From assembly GCF_014651015.1 (NCBI RefSeq), contig NZ_BMWB01000026.1, positions 31,604-95,603 of the forward strand: 64,000 nucleotides of DNA, given 5' to 3'. Below are positions 43,959-54,459 of the stretch, in pieces. The translations under genes and the position numbers were made by a program. Under the pieces are notes generated by a model, which worked only from the letters and a program-made list of their open reading frames with translations, did not search any database and had not been told where the DNA came from. Every line of letters begins with the position of its first letter. The stretch's first letter is position 1. This DNA comes from Streptomyces xantholiticus. GTDB lineage: Bacteria > Actinomycetota > Actinomycetes > Streptomycetales > Streptomycetaceae.

Positions 43959-44387
43959 ATGGACAGGACCAGGCCCGCAGGCCGCCACGACCAGCGCAGG
44001 CCCGCCGCACACGCGGCAGCCGCACTGACCCGCGCACGCGGCAGACAGCAAAAACCGCACTACTGGTTCGCCGACCGCCTGCTCGCGGTACTGAGCGGCC
44101 GGCGCCCGGTGCACTGGATGCTCGGGCACACGATCGGCGAGGCGTACGAGCAGTTGGTCCACCTCGCACCGGGCGCCCCACTGCGCCCGTCGGACCGGGT
44201 CACACCGGTCGTCCGGCACTGCGGCGAGTTCCACCCGGGGCCTGGAGTGATCGAGGCCTTCGCCCGCATCGGCTCGGGCGACCGCGTCAGCGCGATGGCG
44301 TTCCGCCTCGAGCAGGGCGCCGACCGCCGCTGGCGCTGCGCAGCCGTCGAACTCGGCGGCGAACGCGCCCGTCCGGAATCGCGCTGA
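43959..44387 (+). CDS. Rv3235-family protein
   Basis: A 142-residue basic protein with FADRLLAVLSGRRPVHWMLGHT and RWRCAAVELGG motifs, which recall the Rv3235 family found near secA in actinobacteria. The N-terminal 40 residues are rich in Arg, His and Ala. The function is unknown. ATG at 43959 is preceded by GGGGGCGATCCGC, a moderate site. It is convergent with secA across a large palindrome. Confidence 0.8.
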   Translation: MDRTRPAGRHDQRRPAAHAAAALTRARGRQQKPHYWFADRLLAVLSGRRPVHWMLGHTIGEAYEQLVHLAPGAPLRPSDRVTPVVRHCGEFHPGPGVIEAFARIGSGDRVSAMAFRLEQGADRRWRCAAVELGGERARPESR

Positions 44388-44450
44388 CCCGCGGGCACGG
44401 GCGCCGCGGCCCTGACCTGGAGGAGGCGGCCGGCGGGGACGGGTTGAGGC

Positions 44451-44486
44451 CGGCCACAGGAGCCGCCGCGGCGGCTCCTGTGGCCG
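44451..44486. terminator. 36-bp perfect palindrome between Rv3235-family gene and secA
   Basis: An uninterrupted palindrome with 18-bp arms and no spacer, 64 bases past the Rv3235-family stop. Probable terminator for that gene. Confidence 0.75.
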
Positions 44487-44791
44487 AGGGGCGCCGGGCA
44501 GCTGCCCGGAGAAGTCGCAGTGGGCCCATGGGGCCGAACCAGCAGGTTGAGGGAGAGCCGTCCTTGCGGCCGTCGGACAGGTCCCCCCCGGCGCTGCAGC
44601 GGGCGGCCTGCGCGGTCGGTGCTCTTGCAGCCCGTCCGGAGGCACTCCCCTACGAGTGGGTGGCGAACGAGGACACCGTGCAAAGCGCGGTACCGGGTCG
44701 CCGGGGCCTGCCTCCGCCAGGACGCTCCACCGGCCGAAGCCGGACGCCCTTCCGCCGCCCACGGCGCACGGCAGCGACCGCCGAACGCGAC
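44487..44791. other. Gene-free stretch between terminators
   Basis: 305 bases with no supported gene. Open frames on both strands run through it, but they lack a ribosome binding site and recognisable motifs. Confidence 0.4.
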
Positions 44792-44820
44792 GGGGCCGGG
44801 CACCCACGGTGCCCGGCCCC
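44792..44820. terminator. Terminator of secA
   Basis: Perfect 13-bp arms (44792-44804, 44808-44820) with a 3-base loop, 24 bases beyond the secA stop. Confidence 0.85.
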
Positions 44821-44844
44821 GGCCGTCGGATACGGCGTATCCGA

Positions 44845-47661
<2,817 letters not shown>

Positions 47662-47900
47662 TGAGGCTGGTCTCCTTGCCGGTCGGGCCTGGCACTGGGT
47701 CTGTGATGGACACGGGCACGGGCACGGCAGGTGGGCCCCACCGCATCGGCCATCGTAAGCGAGGACCCCGCCGCGTCGGGAGGTCCATGGCCACTGTGGC
47801 CTGCCGTCCGCCGACAGGTGAACGCGCGGGAGGCGCGGAAGGTGCCGGGAACGCGGCAAAAGTGCTCGCATCGGCGTGCCGCGCTGACCAGAATCCTTGC

Positions 47901-48476
47901 ATGGAGCCGATCACACTCACCACCGAGCGCCTGCTGCTGCGGACCTTCGCCCCCGAGGACACGGAGGCCGTCCACGAGGCCTGCCAGGATCCTGACATCC
48001 AGCGGTGGACGACGGTTCCCTCCCCTTACGGGTGGCAGCACGCGGCCGAGTTCACCGAGCAGATGGTCCCGGACGGCTGGCGCAACGGCACCATGTGCAC
48101 CTTCGCCGTCCTGCCTCGCGAAGGCGGCCCGCTGATGGCTTCGATCGCTGTGACCATGCGCACCTTCTCGGGAACGTGGGAGATCGGCTTCTGGACGGGC
48201 AAGGAGCACCGGGGGCGCGGCGTGATGGCGGAGAGCGTCACCGCCGTGTCCCACTGGGCCTTCACAAGGCTGGGCGCCACCCGTATGGAATGGCGCGCCG
48301 AGGTGGGCAACACCGCCTCCCGGGCGGTCGCGGAGAAGGCCGGGTTCCGTATGGAGGGGGAGCTGCGGGCGGCGCTGCTCAACAAGGACACCCTGCGGGA
48401 CGTGTGGGTGGCCGGGCTGCTGCCGTCCGATCTGGGCCTGCCGAGCAACCACCCGTATCTCCCGGCCCGCTCCTGA
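47901..48476 (+). CDS. GNAT-family N-acetyltransferase (RimJ/RimL-like)
   Basis: A 191-residue acetyltransferase. It starts MEPITLTTERLLLRTFAPED, as in RimJ/RimL-type enzymes. The acetyl-CoA loop reads GKEHRGRGVMAES, and the C-terminal VGNTASRAVAEKAGFRMEGEL is the classic GNAT motif B region (read in pieces). The substrate may be a protein N-terminus or small amine. No clear ribosome binding site precedes ATG 47901. It is divergent from secA. Confidence 0.9.
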   Translation: MEPITLTTERLLLRTFAPEDTEAVHEACQDPDIQRWTTVPSPYGWQHAAEFTEQMVPDGWRNGTMCTFAVLPREGGPLMASIAVTMRTFSGTWEIGFWTGKEHRGRGVMAESVTAVSHWAFTRLGATRMEWRAEVGNTASRAVAEKAGFRMEGELRAALLNKDTLRDVWVAGLLPSDLGLPSNHPYLPARS

Positions 48477-48550
48477 CCCCGCGCGGGGGGCGTCGGCGGG
48501 GGGTCCCGGCGTCGGCGGGGCTGTCAGTGGGGTCCCCTATCGTGCCGGAC

Positions 48551-49711
48551 ATGACGACGCCGCCACCGACCCTCGAACTTTCCGCCGACGACGCCCGCCG
48601 CATCGCACTGCGTGCCCAGGGATTCCTTGGCGCCCCCGACCGGCGCGGCGGTGTCCGCGGCGTGCTGCGCCATCTCGGCGCCGTGCAACTGGACACGATC
48701 TCGGTGCTGGCGCGCTCGCACGAGCTGGTTCCTTACGCGAGGCTCGGCGCCGTCGGCCGCAGGGCGGTCGAGGACGCGTACTGGACGGAAGGTCACAGCT
48801 TCGAGTACTGGTCGCACGCGGCGTGCATCCTGCCCGTCGAGGAGTGGCCGCACTTCGCCTTCCGCCGCCGCGCCTACCGTGCCGGTCCGCAGTGGTACCA
48901 CGAGCTTCCGGACGGCGCGTACGACGCGGTGATCAAGCAGCTGCGCACGGAGGGTCCCCTGACCGCGACCGGCCTGGGCGGTGCGAACAACGGCGGGGAG
49001 TGGTGGGACTGGTCCGCCTCCAAGGTCGCCGTCGAGCGCGCCCTGATGTACGGAGAGGTGGTGTGCACCGAGCGGCGCAGCTGGAAGCGGGTGTACGACC
49101 TCGCGGAGCGGGCGATCCCGGACGCACTGCTGCACGACGACCTGGACGACACCGAGTGCCTGCGCCGTCTCGTCCGGCTGGCGGGTGAGTCGCTCGGCGT
49201 CGGCACCCGTGCGGACATCGCGGACTACCACCGCCTCAAGGGCGAGCAGTTCGACGCGGTGGTCGCGGACTCGGGGCTGGTGCCGGTTGTGGTCGAGGGC
49301 TGGGCGAAGCCCGCCTGGGCCGATCCGGCGGCGCTCGCCTCGCCACCGCGGGGCAGGCATCGGACGACTCTGCTCTCGCCGTTCGACTCTCTGATCTGGG
49401 AGCGTGCACGCACCGAACGGATCTTCGGCTTCATACACCGGCTGGAGGCATACGTGCCCAAGCCCAAGCGGGTGTACGGCTATTTCGCGATGCCGCTGCT
49501 CGCGGGCGGGAAGTTGCTGGGCCGCGTCGATCCGGCCCGTGAGGGCACGACCCTGGTGGCCCGCCAGGTCTCCCTGGACACGCCAAAGGCCGTGGCGCCG
49601 ATGGCCCAGGCGTTGCGTGAGGCCGCCGAGTGGGTGGGCTGCGACTCCGTCAAGGTCGAACGGGTCGACAGGCCCGAGCTCGCCGCGGACCTGGTCAAAG
49701 CCCTGGGCTGA
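48551..49711 (+). CDS. YcaQ/AlkZ-like winged-helix DNA glycosylase (HTH_42 superfamily)
   Basis: A 386-residue protein of the HTH_42 (formerly DUF1006) group. AVQLDTISVLARSHELV contains the Q-hydrophobic-D motif that marks the catalytic site of YcaQ-type glycosylases, which unhook DNA crosslinks and alkylated bases. The remaining winged-helix repeats and the C-terminal LSPFDSLIWERARTERIFGF and KRVYGYFAMPLL segments are typical. ATG at 48551 begins the recognisable protein; the gene starts 74 bases after the GNAT stop. Streptomyces often uses relatives to resist self-made genotoxins, but this copy is among housekeeping genes. Confidence 0.85.
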   Translation: MTTPPPTLELSADDARRIALRAQGFLGAPDRRGGVRGVLRHLGAVQLDTISVLARSHELVPYARLGAVGRRAVEDAYWTEGHSFEYWSHAACILPVEEWPHFAFRRRAYRAGPQWYHELPDGAYDAVIKQLRTEGPLTATGLGGANNGGEWWDWSASKVAVERALMYGEVVCTERRSWKRVYDLAERAIPDALLHDDLDDTECLRRLVRLAGESLGVGTRADIADYHRLKGEQFDAVVADSGLVPVVVEGWAKPAWADPAALASPPRGRHRTTLLSPFDSLIWERARTERIFGFIHRLEAYVPKPKRVYGYFAMPLLAGGKLLGRVDPAREGTTLVARQVSLDTPKAVAPMAQALREAAEWVGCDSVKVERVDRPELAADLVKALG

Positions 49712-49801
49712 GCGCCGCCGACCCGGCACGCCGGTTCGGCGCCCGGTCCCCGCCTGCATCCGGGATCCACCACCCTCAGGGGCGGCTGCCGACCCTGGCG
49801 G

Positions 49802-50566
49802 CTACCGGATCTCGAGGATCTTCTCCCGCATCGCGTAGACCACGGCCTCCATCCTGGAGTGCAGCTGCAGCTTCTCCAGGATGTTGCGCACGTGGTTCTT
49901 GACGGTGTTCTCCGAGATGAACAACTCCTTGGCGATATCGCGGTTGTTCATGCCGGTGGCGACGAGCTTGAGCACCTCCAGCTCCCGGTCGGTGAGCCGG
50001 GGGGCCGGCACCAGCCTGCGCTCGTCCGTGCGCTGGATCATCGACTTGAACTCGGTGAGCAGCTTGGACGCCATGGACGGGCTGATCTGCGACTGCCCGT
50101 CCGCCACCGCACGGATGGCCGTGGCGACCTCGTCCGTGGAGATCTCCTTGAGGAGGTAGCCCGTCGCCCCGGCCTTGATCGCGTCGTAGAGATCGGCTTC
50201 CTCGTCGCTGATCGTCAGCATGATGATCTTCGCACTGGGGGCCACCTCCTTGATGGAGGTGCACGCCTCGATGCCGCCTCTCTTCGGCATCCGGACATCC
50301 ATCAGCACGATGTCCGGCAACAGGTCCGCGGCCTTGTCCACTGCCTCCGCCCCGTCACCCGCCTCGCCGACGACCTCGATGCCCTCCTCGTGCGCGAGGA
50401 CGATCTCGAGTCCTCGCCGGAACAGCGCATGGTCGTCCACGACGAGAACCCGGATCGGCTCCTTGCCGGAGCCGGCGGTCTCCTCGTCGCAGTGCGCTTC
50501 GGTGTCTGCGTGCGTTTCACCGGGGTGGCCCGCGCTGCTGTGCACGGGACCGAAACCGTCCGCCAT
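49802..50566 (-). CDS. NarL/LuxR-type response regulator
   Basis: A 254-residue regulator. A 40-residue variable N-terminus precedes the receiver domain (VLVVDDHALFRRGL, phospho-Asp in LMDVRMP, Lys in GYLLKE). The LuxR helix-turn-helix at the C-terminus reads LTDRELEVLKLVATG and NRDIAKELFISENTVKNH. ATG at 50566 is preceded by GGGGGAGGAACG, an excellent site. No histidine kinase lies beside it, so it is an orphan regulator. Targets are unknown. Confidence 0.92.
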   Translation of the reverse strand: MADGFGPVHSSAGHPGETHADTEAHCDEETAGSGKEPIRVLVVDDHALFRRGLEIVLAHEEGIEVVGEAGDGAEAVDKAADLLPDIVLMDVRMPKRGGIEACTSIKEVAPSAKIIMLTISDEEADLYDAIKAGATGYLLKEISTDEVATAIRAVADGQSQISPSMASKLLTEFKSMIQRTDERRLVPAPRLTDRELEVLKLVATGMNNRDIAKELFISENTVKNHVRNILEKLQLHSRMEAVVYAMREKILEIR

Positions 50567-50700
50567 CGTTCCTCCCCCTGAAGGCCGTGGCCCGAAGATC
50601 GTGTGTGGTTCGCCAACGTCATTACGGGGCGCACCGGTTGCTTGCGACGTCATGCTTTCATGCCCGGCCGACAGAGCGCTGGCACAGTGGTCGCACGAGG

Positions 50701-50736
50701 GTGCCCCTGAGAGCGCACGGGGCGCTCCAGGGGCAC
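50701..50736. terminator. Terminator of hpf
   Basis: A near-perfect hairpin: 9-bp outer arms GTGCCCCTG/CAGGGGCAC plus an inner GAGCGC/GCGCTC stem, 38 bases past the hpf stop. Confidence 0.82.
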
Positions 50737-50773
50737 CGAATTCGTCACCGTCAGGCCTTGGGGGATTTCGGCG

Positions 50774-51466
50774 TCAGCCGCCGAGCGCACCTCCGGCGCC
50801 GCCCGCCTCCGACCCGGCCAAGGGGTCGGTCTCCAGGTGGATGACACCGTAGTCGTAGGCATGTCGCCGGTAGACGACACTGGGCTGCTTCGTCTCGGAG
50901 TCGACGAAGAGATAGAAGTCGTGCCCGACCAGCTCCATCTCGTAGAGGGCCTGGTCGAGTGTCATAGGTGCTGCCGTGTGCAGCTTCTCGCGGACCACCA
51001 GCGGCCCTTCGCCCTGCACCTCGATCGAACCGATCTTGGTGGTGGGAATGGATTCTGTCGCCTCTTCGGCGAGGAGCCGGCCGTTGGTGGCGCTCAACTC
51101 GGCGACGCCAGGTACGGAATCGGCCACATCGGCCGCGGACAGGCGGCCGTTGCCACGTCGGTTGTGGCGCTTGTCGTGCTGCTTGCGAAGCCGTGCCTCC
51201 AGCTTGCCGGTTGCGAGGTCCAGCGCTGCGTACGGGTCGGCTGCCGCTGCCTCTGCCCGGATCACCGGTCCCCGCGAGCGGAGCGTGATCTCCACACGGT
51301 CGGAACGGTCGGCCTGCCGCGGGTTGTGCTCCTTGGACACCTCGACGTCGAGGCTGATCACCTTGCCGTCGAGCTTCTGGATCTTGTCCAGCTTCAGCTT
51401 CTCGGCCACGTGCTTGCGGAACCGCTCGGGCACCTCGGTCTTGCGGCCCTTGACGACGATGTCCAC
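50774..51466 (-). CDS. hpf: Long-form ribosome hibernation promoting factor
   Basis: A 230-residue protein. The N-terminal domain (about 1-105, MDIVVKGRKTEVPERFRKHV) binds the decoding centre. A linker follows, and then the C-terminal dimerisation domain (about 165-220) with TLDQALYEMELVGHDFYLF and VVYRRHAYDYGVIHLE. This long form pairs ribosomes into 100S dimers in stationary phase or stress. GTG at 51466 has GGAG six bases upstream. A short frame with a very strong ribosome binding site lies in the leader just upstream. Confidence 0.95.
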   Translation of the reverse strand: MDIVVKGRKTEVPERFRKHVAEKLKLDKIQKLDGKVISLDVEVSKEHNPRQADRSDRVEITLRSRGPVIRAEAAAADPYAALDLATGKLEARLRKQHDKRHNRRGNGRLSAADVADSVPGVAELSATNGRLLAEEATESIPTTKIGSIEVQGEGPLVVREKLHTAAPMTLDQALYEMELVGHDFYLFVDSETKQPSVVYRRHAYDYGVIHLETDPLAGSEAGGAGGALGG

Positions 51467-51499
51467 GCAGAACTCCGTTCCCGGATTCGCTCCGCCCGC

Positions 51500-51574
51500 T
51501 CATCGGTTGCGGAGCATCTCCCTCTTGCACCAGGCTCCGGTGATCTCCGGAGCCTCGGACTTGGCGACTTTCAC
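51500..51574 (-). CDS. Possible 24-residue leader peptide of hpf
   Basis: A GTG at 51574 preceded by GGGGAGGAGGAG opens a 24-codon frame (starting KVAKSEAPEITGAW after the initiator) that ends in TGA at 51500, 33 bases before the hpf GTG. The Shine-Dalgarno is stronger than that of hpf itself. It may be a translated leader that controls hpf, or a chance frame. No known leader family was recognised. The rest of the 51467-51799 gap has no other supported gene; it should also hold the hpf promoter. Confidence 0.45.
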   Translation of the reverse strand: MKVAKSEAPEITGAWCKREMLRNR

Positions 51575-51799
51575 CTCCTCCTCCCCAGTCGACAAGATCT
51601 CCACCCACCCCAATTTCGAAGTGGCCGCCGCCATGCATTTCCGGACGGAAAACCGGCAACCCATTCGGTGAGGCGGGCTCTCGCCATTCCTCACAACCGA
51701 ACATATCTCTCTCGGACGGTTGTCGGCACCCGCTACCCGAAGGTACCTCCGATCAGGCGTTTTTGCCCTCTCACTACCTGCAACGATGCAAGTTCCCAG

Positions 51800-52525
51800 T
51801 CAGTTCCGGTTTAAAGCGAGAGACAGCGGTGGAACTGCGACAACCGCCGCGCGGAGCCCGGCCGGCGGGCGGAGATCGGCCCCCGCCACGGCACCCAGTG
51901 CCCGGGCCGCCTCGACCAGCGTCGCCCCCGTGGTCATCAGGTCGTCCACCAGCACCGCCCTGCCGCCCGCGAGGAGGCGCGCGCCACCGGCCCGGACCTC
52001 CAGGGCACCCCTCGTGTTGGCAAGCCGCTGGCGGGCCGTGAGCCCCGCCTGGTCGGCCATGCGGCGCCGCTGCCGCAGCACCGGCAGCACTTTCGCCACC
52101 CGGCCCGTACGCCTCAGCTCGCCCGCCGCCGCGAGCGCGATCCGCCGTGTCGGATCCTGGCCCCGTGCCCTTACCGCGCTCGGCGCCGACGGCACAGGGA
52201 CCAGGAGCAGCGGGCCGCCCGGCCCGGTCCCGTCCGCCACTGCCGCAAGCACGGCCCCGGCGAGCGCCACACCGAGCGGCCCGGCCAGCCCCAGTGCCCC
52301 TCGTTCCTTGTGCGCCAGAAGCACGGCACGGACCGAGTCCGCATAGGGGGCCGCGGCATGCACCGCTGGAAGCCCGGCCGGTTCTGGAACCGGCCGGGCC
52401 CTGCGTGCCACACGCCCGTACAGGGCGTGCGTGCACTCCTCGCACAGCTGCGTGCGGGGCGCGCCGCAGCCACCGCAGACGGCCGGGAGCACCAGGCCCG
52501 AGATATCGCGCCACCATCCCCTCAT
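51800..52525 (-). CDS. comF: ComF-family phosphoribosyltransferase-like protein
   Basis: A 241-residue ComF homologue. An N-terminal zinc ribbon (CGGC and CEEC) is followed by a phosphoribosyltransferase domain with AVLVDDLMTTGATLVEAARAL, the PRPP loop. In competent bacteria ComF helps DNA uptake; in Streptomyces the role is not known. ATG at 52525 is chosen because the protein begins there and upstream frame is not conserved; the ribosome binding site is weak. It follows lpqB by 77 bases on the same strand, so it may be the tail of the mtr operon. Confidence 0.88.
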   Translation of the reverse strand: MRGWWRDISGLVLPAVCGGCGAPRTQLCEECTHALYGRVARRARPVPEPAGLPAVHAAAPYADSVRAVLLAHKERGALGLAGPLGVALAGAVLAAVADGTGPGGPLLLVPVPSAPSAVRARGQDPTRRIALAAAGELRRTGRVAKVLPVLRQRRRMADQAGLTARQRLANTRGALEVRAGGARLLAGGRAVLVDDLMTTGATLVEAARALGAVAGADLRPPAGLRAAVVAVPPLSLALNRN

Positions 52526-52602
52526 GGGGGACCACTGTGGCCAGACGGCGAGGGGCCCGCCACCCCTGTGGAAAACCTCGGCCGGAGGGTCGAGGGCAGG
52601 GC

Positions 52603-54459
52603 CTACCCCGGGTAGACCGGGGAGGTCCCCTCCTTGACCAGCATCTGCCAGTTGGCACCGGCGGGGAGCCGCACTATGCCGTCCTCCTGCGAGTACGCCA
52701 CCAGCGGCTGGCTCTCGTCGTCCGACGCGGCGACCGATTTCACCTGGTTGAGGCCGGGCAGGATCCCCTTGGGGACGGTCGAGCCGTCCGTCTGGATGTA
52801 GCGCACCTGCTGCACACCGCCGGCCTCCTTGCCGACGACCACGAGCCGGCTCGGTCCCGCCCACGAAACCGCTGTCACGGTCTCCATCTGCGGCGCGGCC
52901 GGCCGGAGTTCGGTGACGGTCACCAGGGGGTCGCCCTCGCCACCGTGCCGTTCCACCCGCCCGATCTTCAGCGTCGTGGTGCCGTCCTTCGTCAGCAGCA
53001 GCGCGATCCGCACGCCGTCCGCCGACACCCGCACAGCCTCGATCCGCGCCCCGTCGAGGCCCGGAACGATCTTGACTGCCTCCGGCGAGTCCGCGCCGTG
53101 CGCGAGGCGCTTCAGCTCCGGCCGTTCGGGATCGCGGTCCGCCACCCACAGATCACCCCGGCCGTCCCAGCTGGGTGCGGACAGGCGGTTGCCGATCCCC
53201 GCGCCGGAACTGGTGACCACTGGCTTGTCCAGCTCGCTGTTGGAGACGATCGATGCCACGTACAGGCGGCTGAGGTCGCTGGAAACAGCTGCGGCCCTGT
53301 GCTCGTCCCTGGCCACACCGACCGCGCCCAGCTCGAGCCGGCCGTCGCCGAACGGCCCCACCACGTTCTGCGGTTCGTCCGTCTCGGTGGCCCCGGCCGC
53401 GAGCAGCGCCAGTCGCTGCTTGCTGTTGACGAAGTACTGGCTGTCGGGCCTGCCGGAGGAATGGTCCGGTGCGTACCCCTCGGCCTCGCCGGCGCTCATC
53501 ACACACAGTTGTGAACCGTTCGATCTCAGCAGCTCCACGTGCTCGAGCCTGGCCGAGGAGAGGTCCTTGATGGTGAACAGGACCTGCGCGGCCATCTTCA
53601 TGCACTGCGTCCGTCCCACCAAGGACGCCTTGTCGTCGAGGGGGACCTTCAGCCCGTTGCGGTCGTCGAAGGTCAGCGACCTGGTGCCGTCCTTGAGCTT
53701 CAGCCCCGTGCCGCTCGGGAACCGCGACTCGACAACCGGCTTGAGCCAGCTCGTCGGCCCGTCCAGCAGCGCCTTGACCGCCTGCGTCACCGGGTCCATA
53801 CGGGTCACCGGGTCCTGCCGCTGACGTATGTAGACGGGGTCGGCGACCATGACGTCCCGCCCGGAGGCGAAGTAGTACTTGTTGACCGAACGGTAATTGC
53901 GCTCGAAGTCGGACGCGCCCAGCAGAAGCCCGGCGGGGAGGCTGTCGATACGCCACTGCTTGCCGTCAGGACCGGACTTCTGAGACAGGTGGATGGTCCT
54001 GCGGTAATCGCTCGGCGTGACGGGCTGATAGGCATGCTGGGCATCGACCGTGGCAATGTGCCGGCCGAGCAGCGGATAACTCATGCCCGGGTTGTCCCGT
54101 CGGCCGGGCACCGGTGTGCCCGGGTCGGGAGCCGACGCCAGCACCGTCGTGCTCTCCTCCGGCCGCCACTTCTTCGACGCCGCCGGCGTCAGGTACGAGC
54201 GGGCCGTGTCGAAATTGGTGTCGTCACTGGTCATCGCCTCCAGGAAGCCCGTGACGATCTCGTCCGGGGACGCGTCCTTCCGCGGCGGCACCGCATACAC
54301 CCGTACCTGCGAATCGGCCCGCTGTGACGCCTTCACGGCATGGACGTCCCCGGTGTCCGGCATCGACGCGCAGCCGGCCAGCAGCACACCGCTGCAGCCG
54401 AGCAGCGCCGTAACGCGCCGCAGACCCGCCGGCCCGTTACGACGGCTGTCAGCGCCCAC
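52603..54459 (-). CDS. lpqB: Lipoprotein LpqB
   Basis: A 618-residue lipoprotein that partners the MtrB sensor kinase. The signal peptide ends in lipobox VLLAGC. The GerMN-like domain (about 170-330) is followed by a beta-propeller-like C-terminal half with repeated strand patterns. GTG at 54459 overlaps the mtrB stop by 11 bases, so translation is coupled. The frame upstream of 54459 is the end of mtrB in another frame. Known from mycobacteria and Streptomyces to modulate MtrAB signalling. Confidence 0.93.
   Translation of the reverse strand: MGADSRRNGPAGLRRVTALLGCSGVLLAGCASMPDTGDVHAVKASQRADSQVRVYAVPPRKDASPDEIVTGFLEAMTSDDTNFDTARSYLTPAASKKWRPEESTTVLASAPDPGTPVPGRRDNPGMSYPLLGRHIATVDAQHAYQPVTPSDYRRTIHLSQKSGPDGKQWRIDSLPAGLLLGASDFERNYRSVNKYYFASGRDVMVADPVYIRQRQDPVTRMDPVTQAVKALLDGPTSWLKPVVESRFPSGTGLKLKDGTRSLTFDDRNGLKVPLDDKASLVGRTQCMKMAAQVLFTIKDLSSARLEHVELLRSNGSQLCVMSAGEAEGYAPDHSSGRPDSQYFVNSKQRLALLAAGATETDEPQNVVGPFGDGRLELGAVGVARDEHRAAAVSSDLSRLYVASIVSNSELDKPVVTSSGAGIGNRLSAPSWDGRGDLWVADRDPERPELKRLAHGADSPEAVKIVPGLDGARIEAVRVSADGVRIALLLTKDGTTTLKIGRVERHGGEGDPLVTVTELRPAAPQMETVTAVSWAGPSRLVVVGKEAGGVQQVRYIQTDGSTVPKGILPGLNQVKSVAASDDESQPLVAYSQEDGIVRLPAGANWQMLVKEGTSPVYPG

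Noticed and set aside
44060..44803. Minus-strand frame in the gap beside secA
   Set aside because: It overlaps the Rv3235-family gene and two terminators, has no ribosome binding site, and shows no motif.
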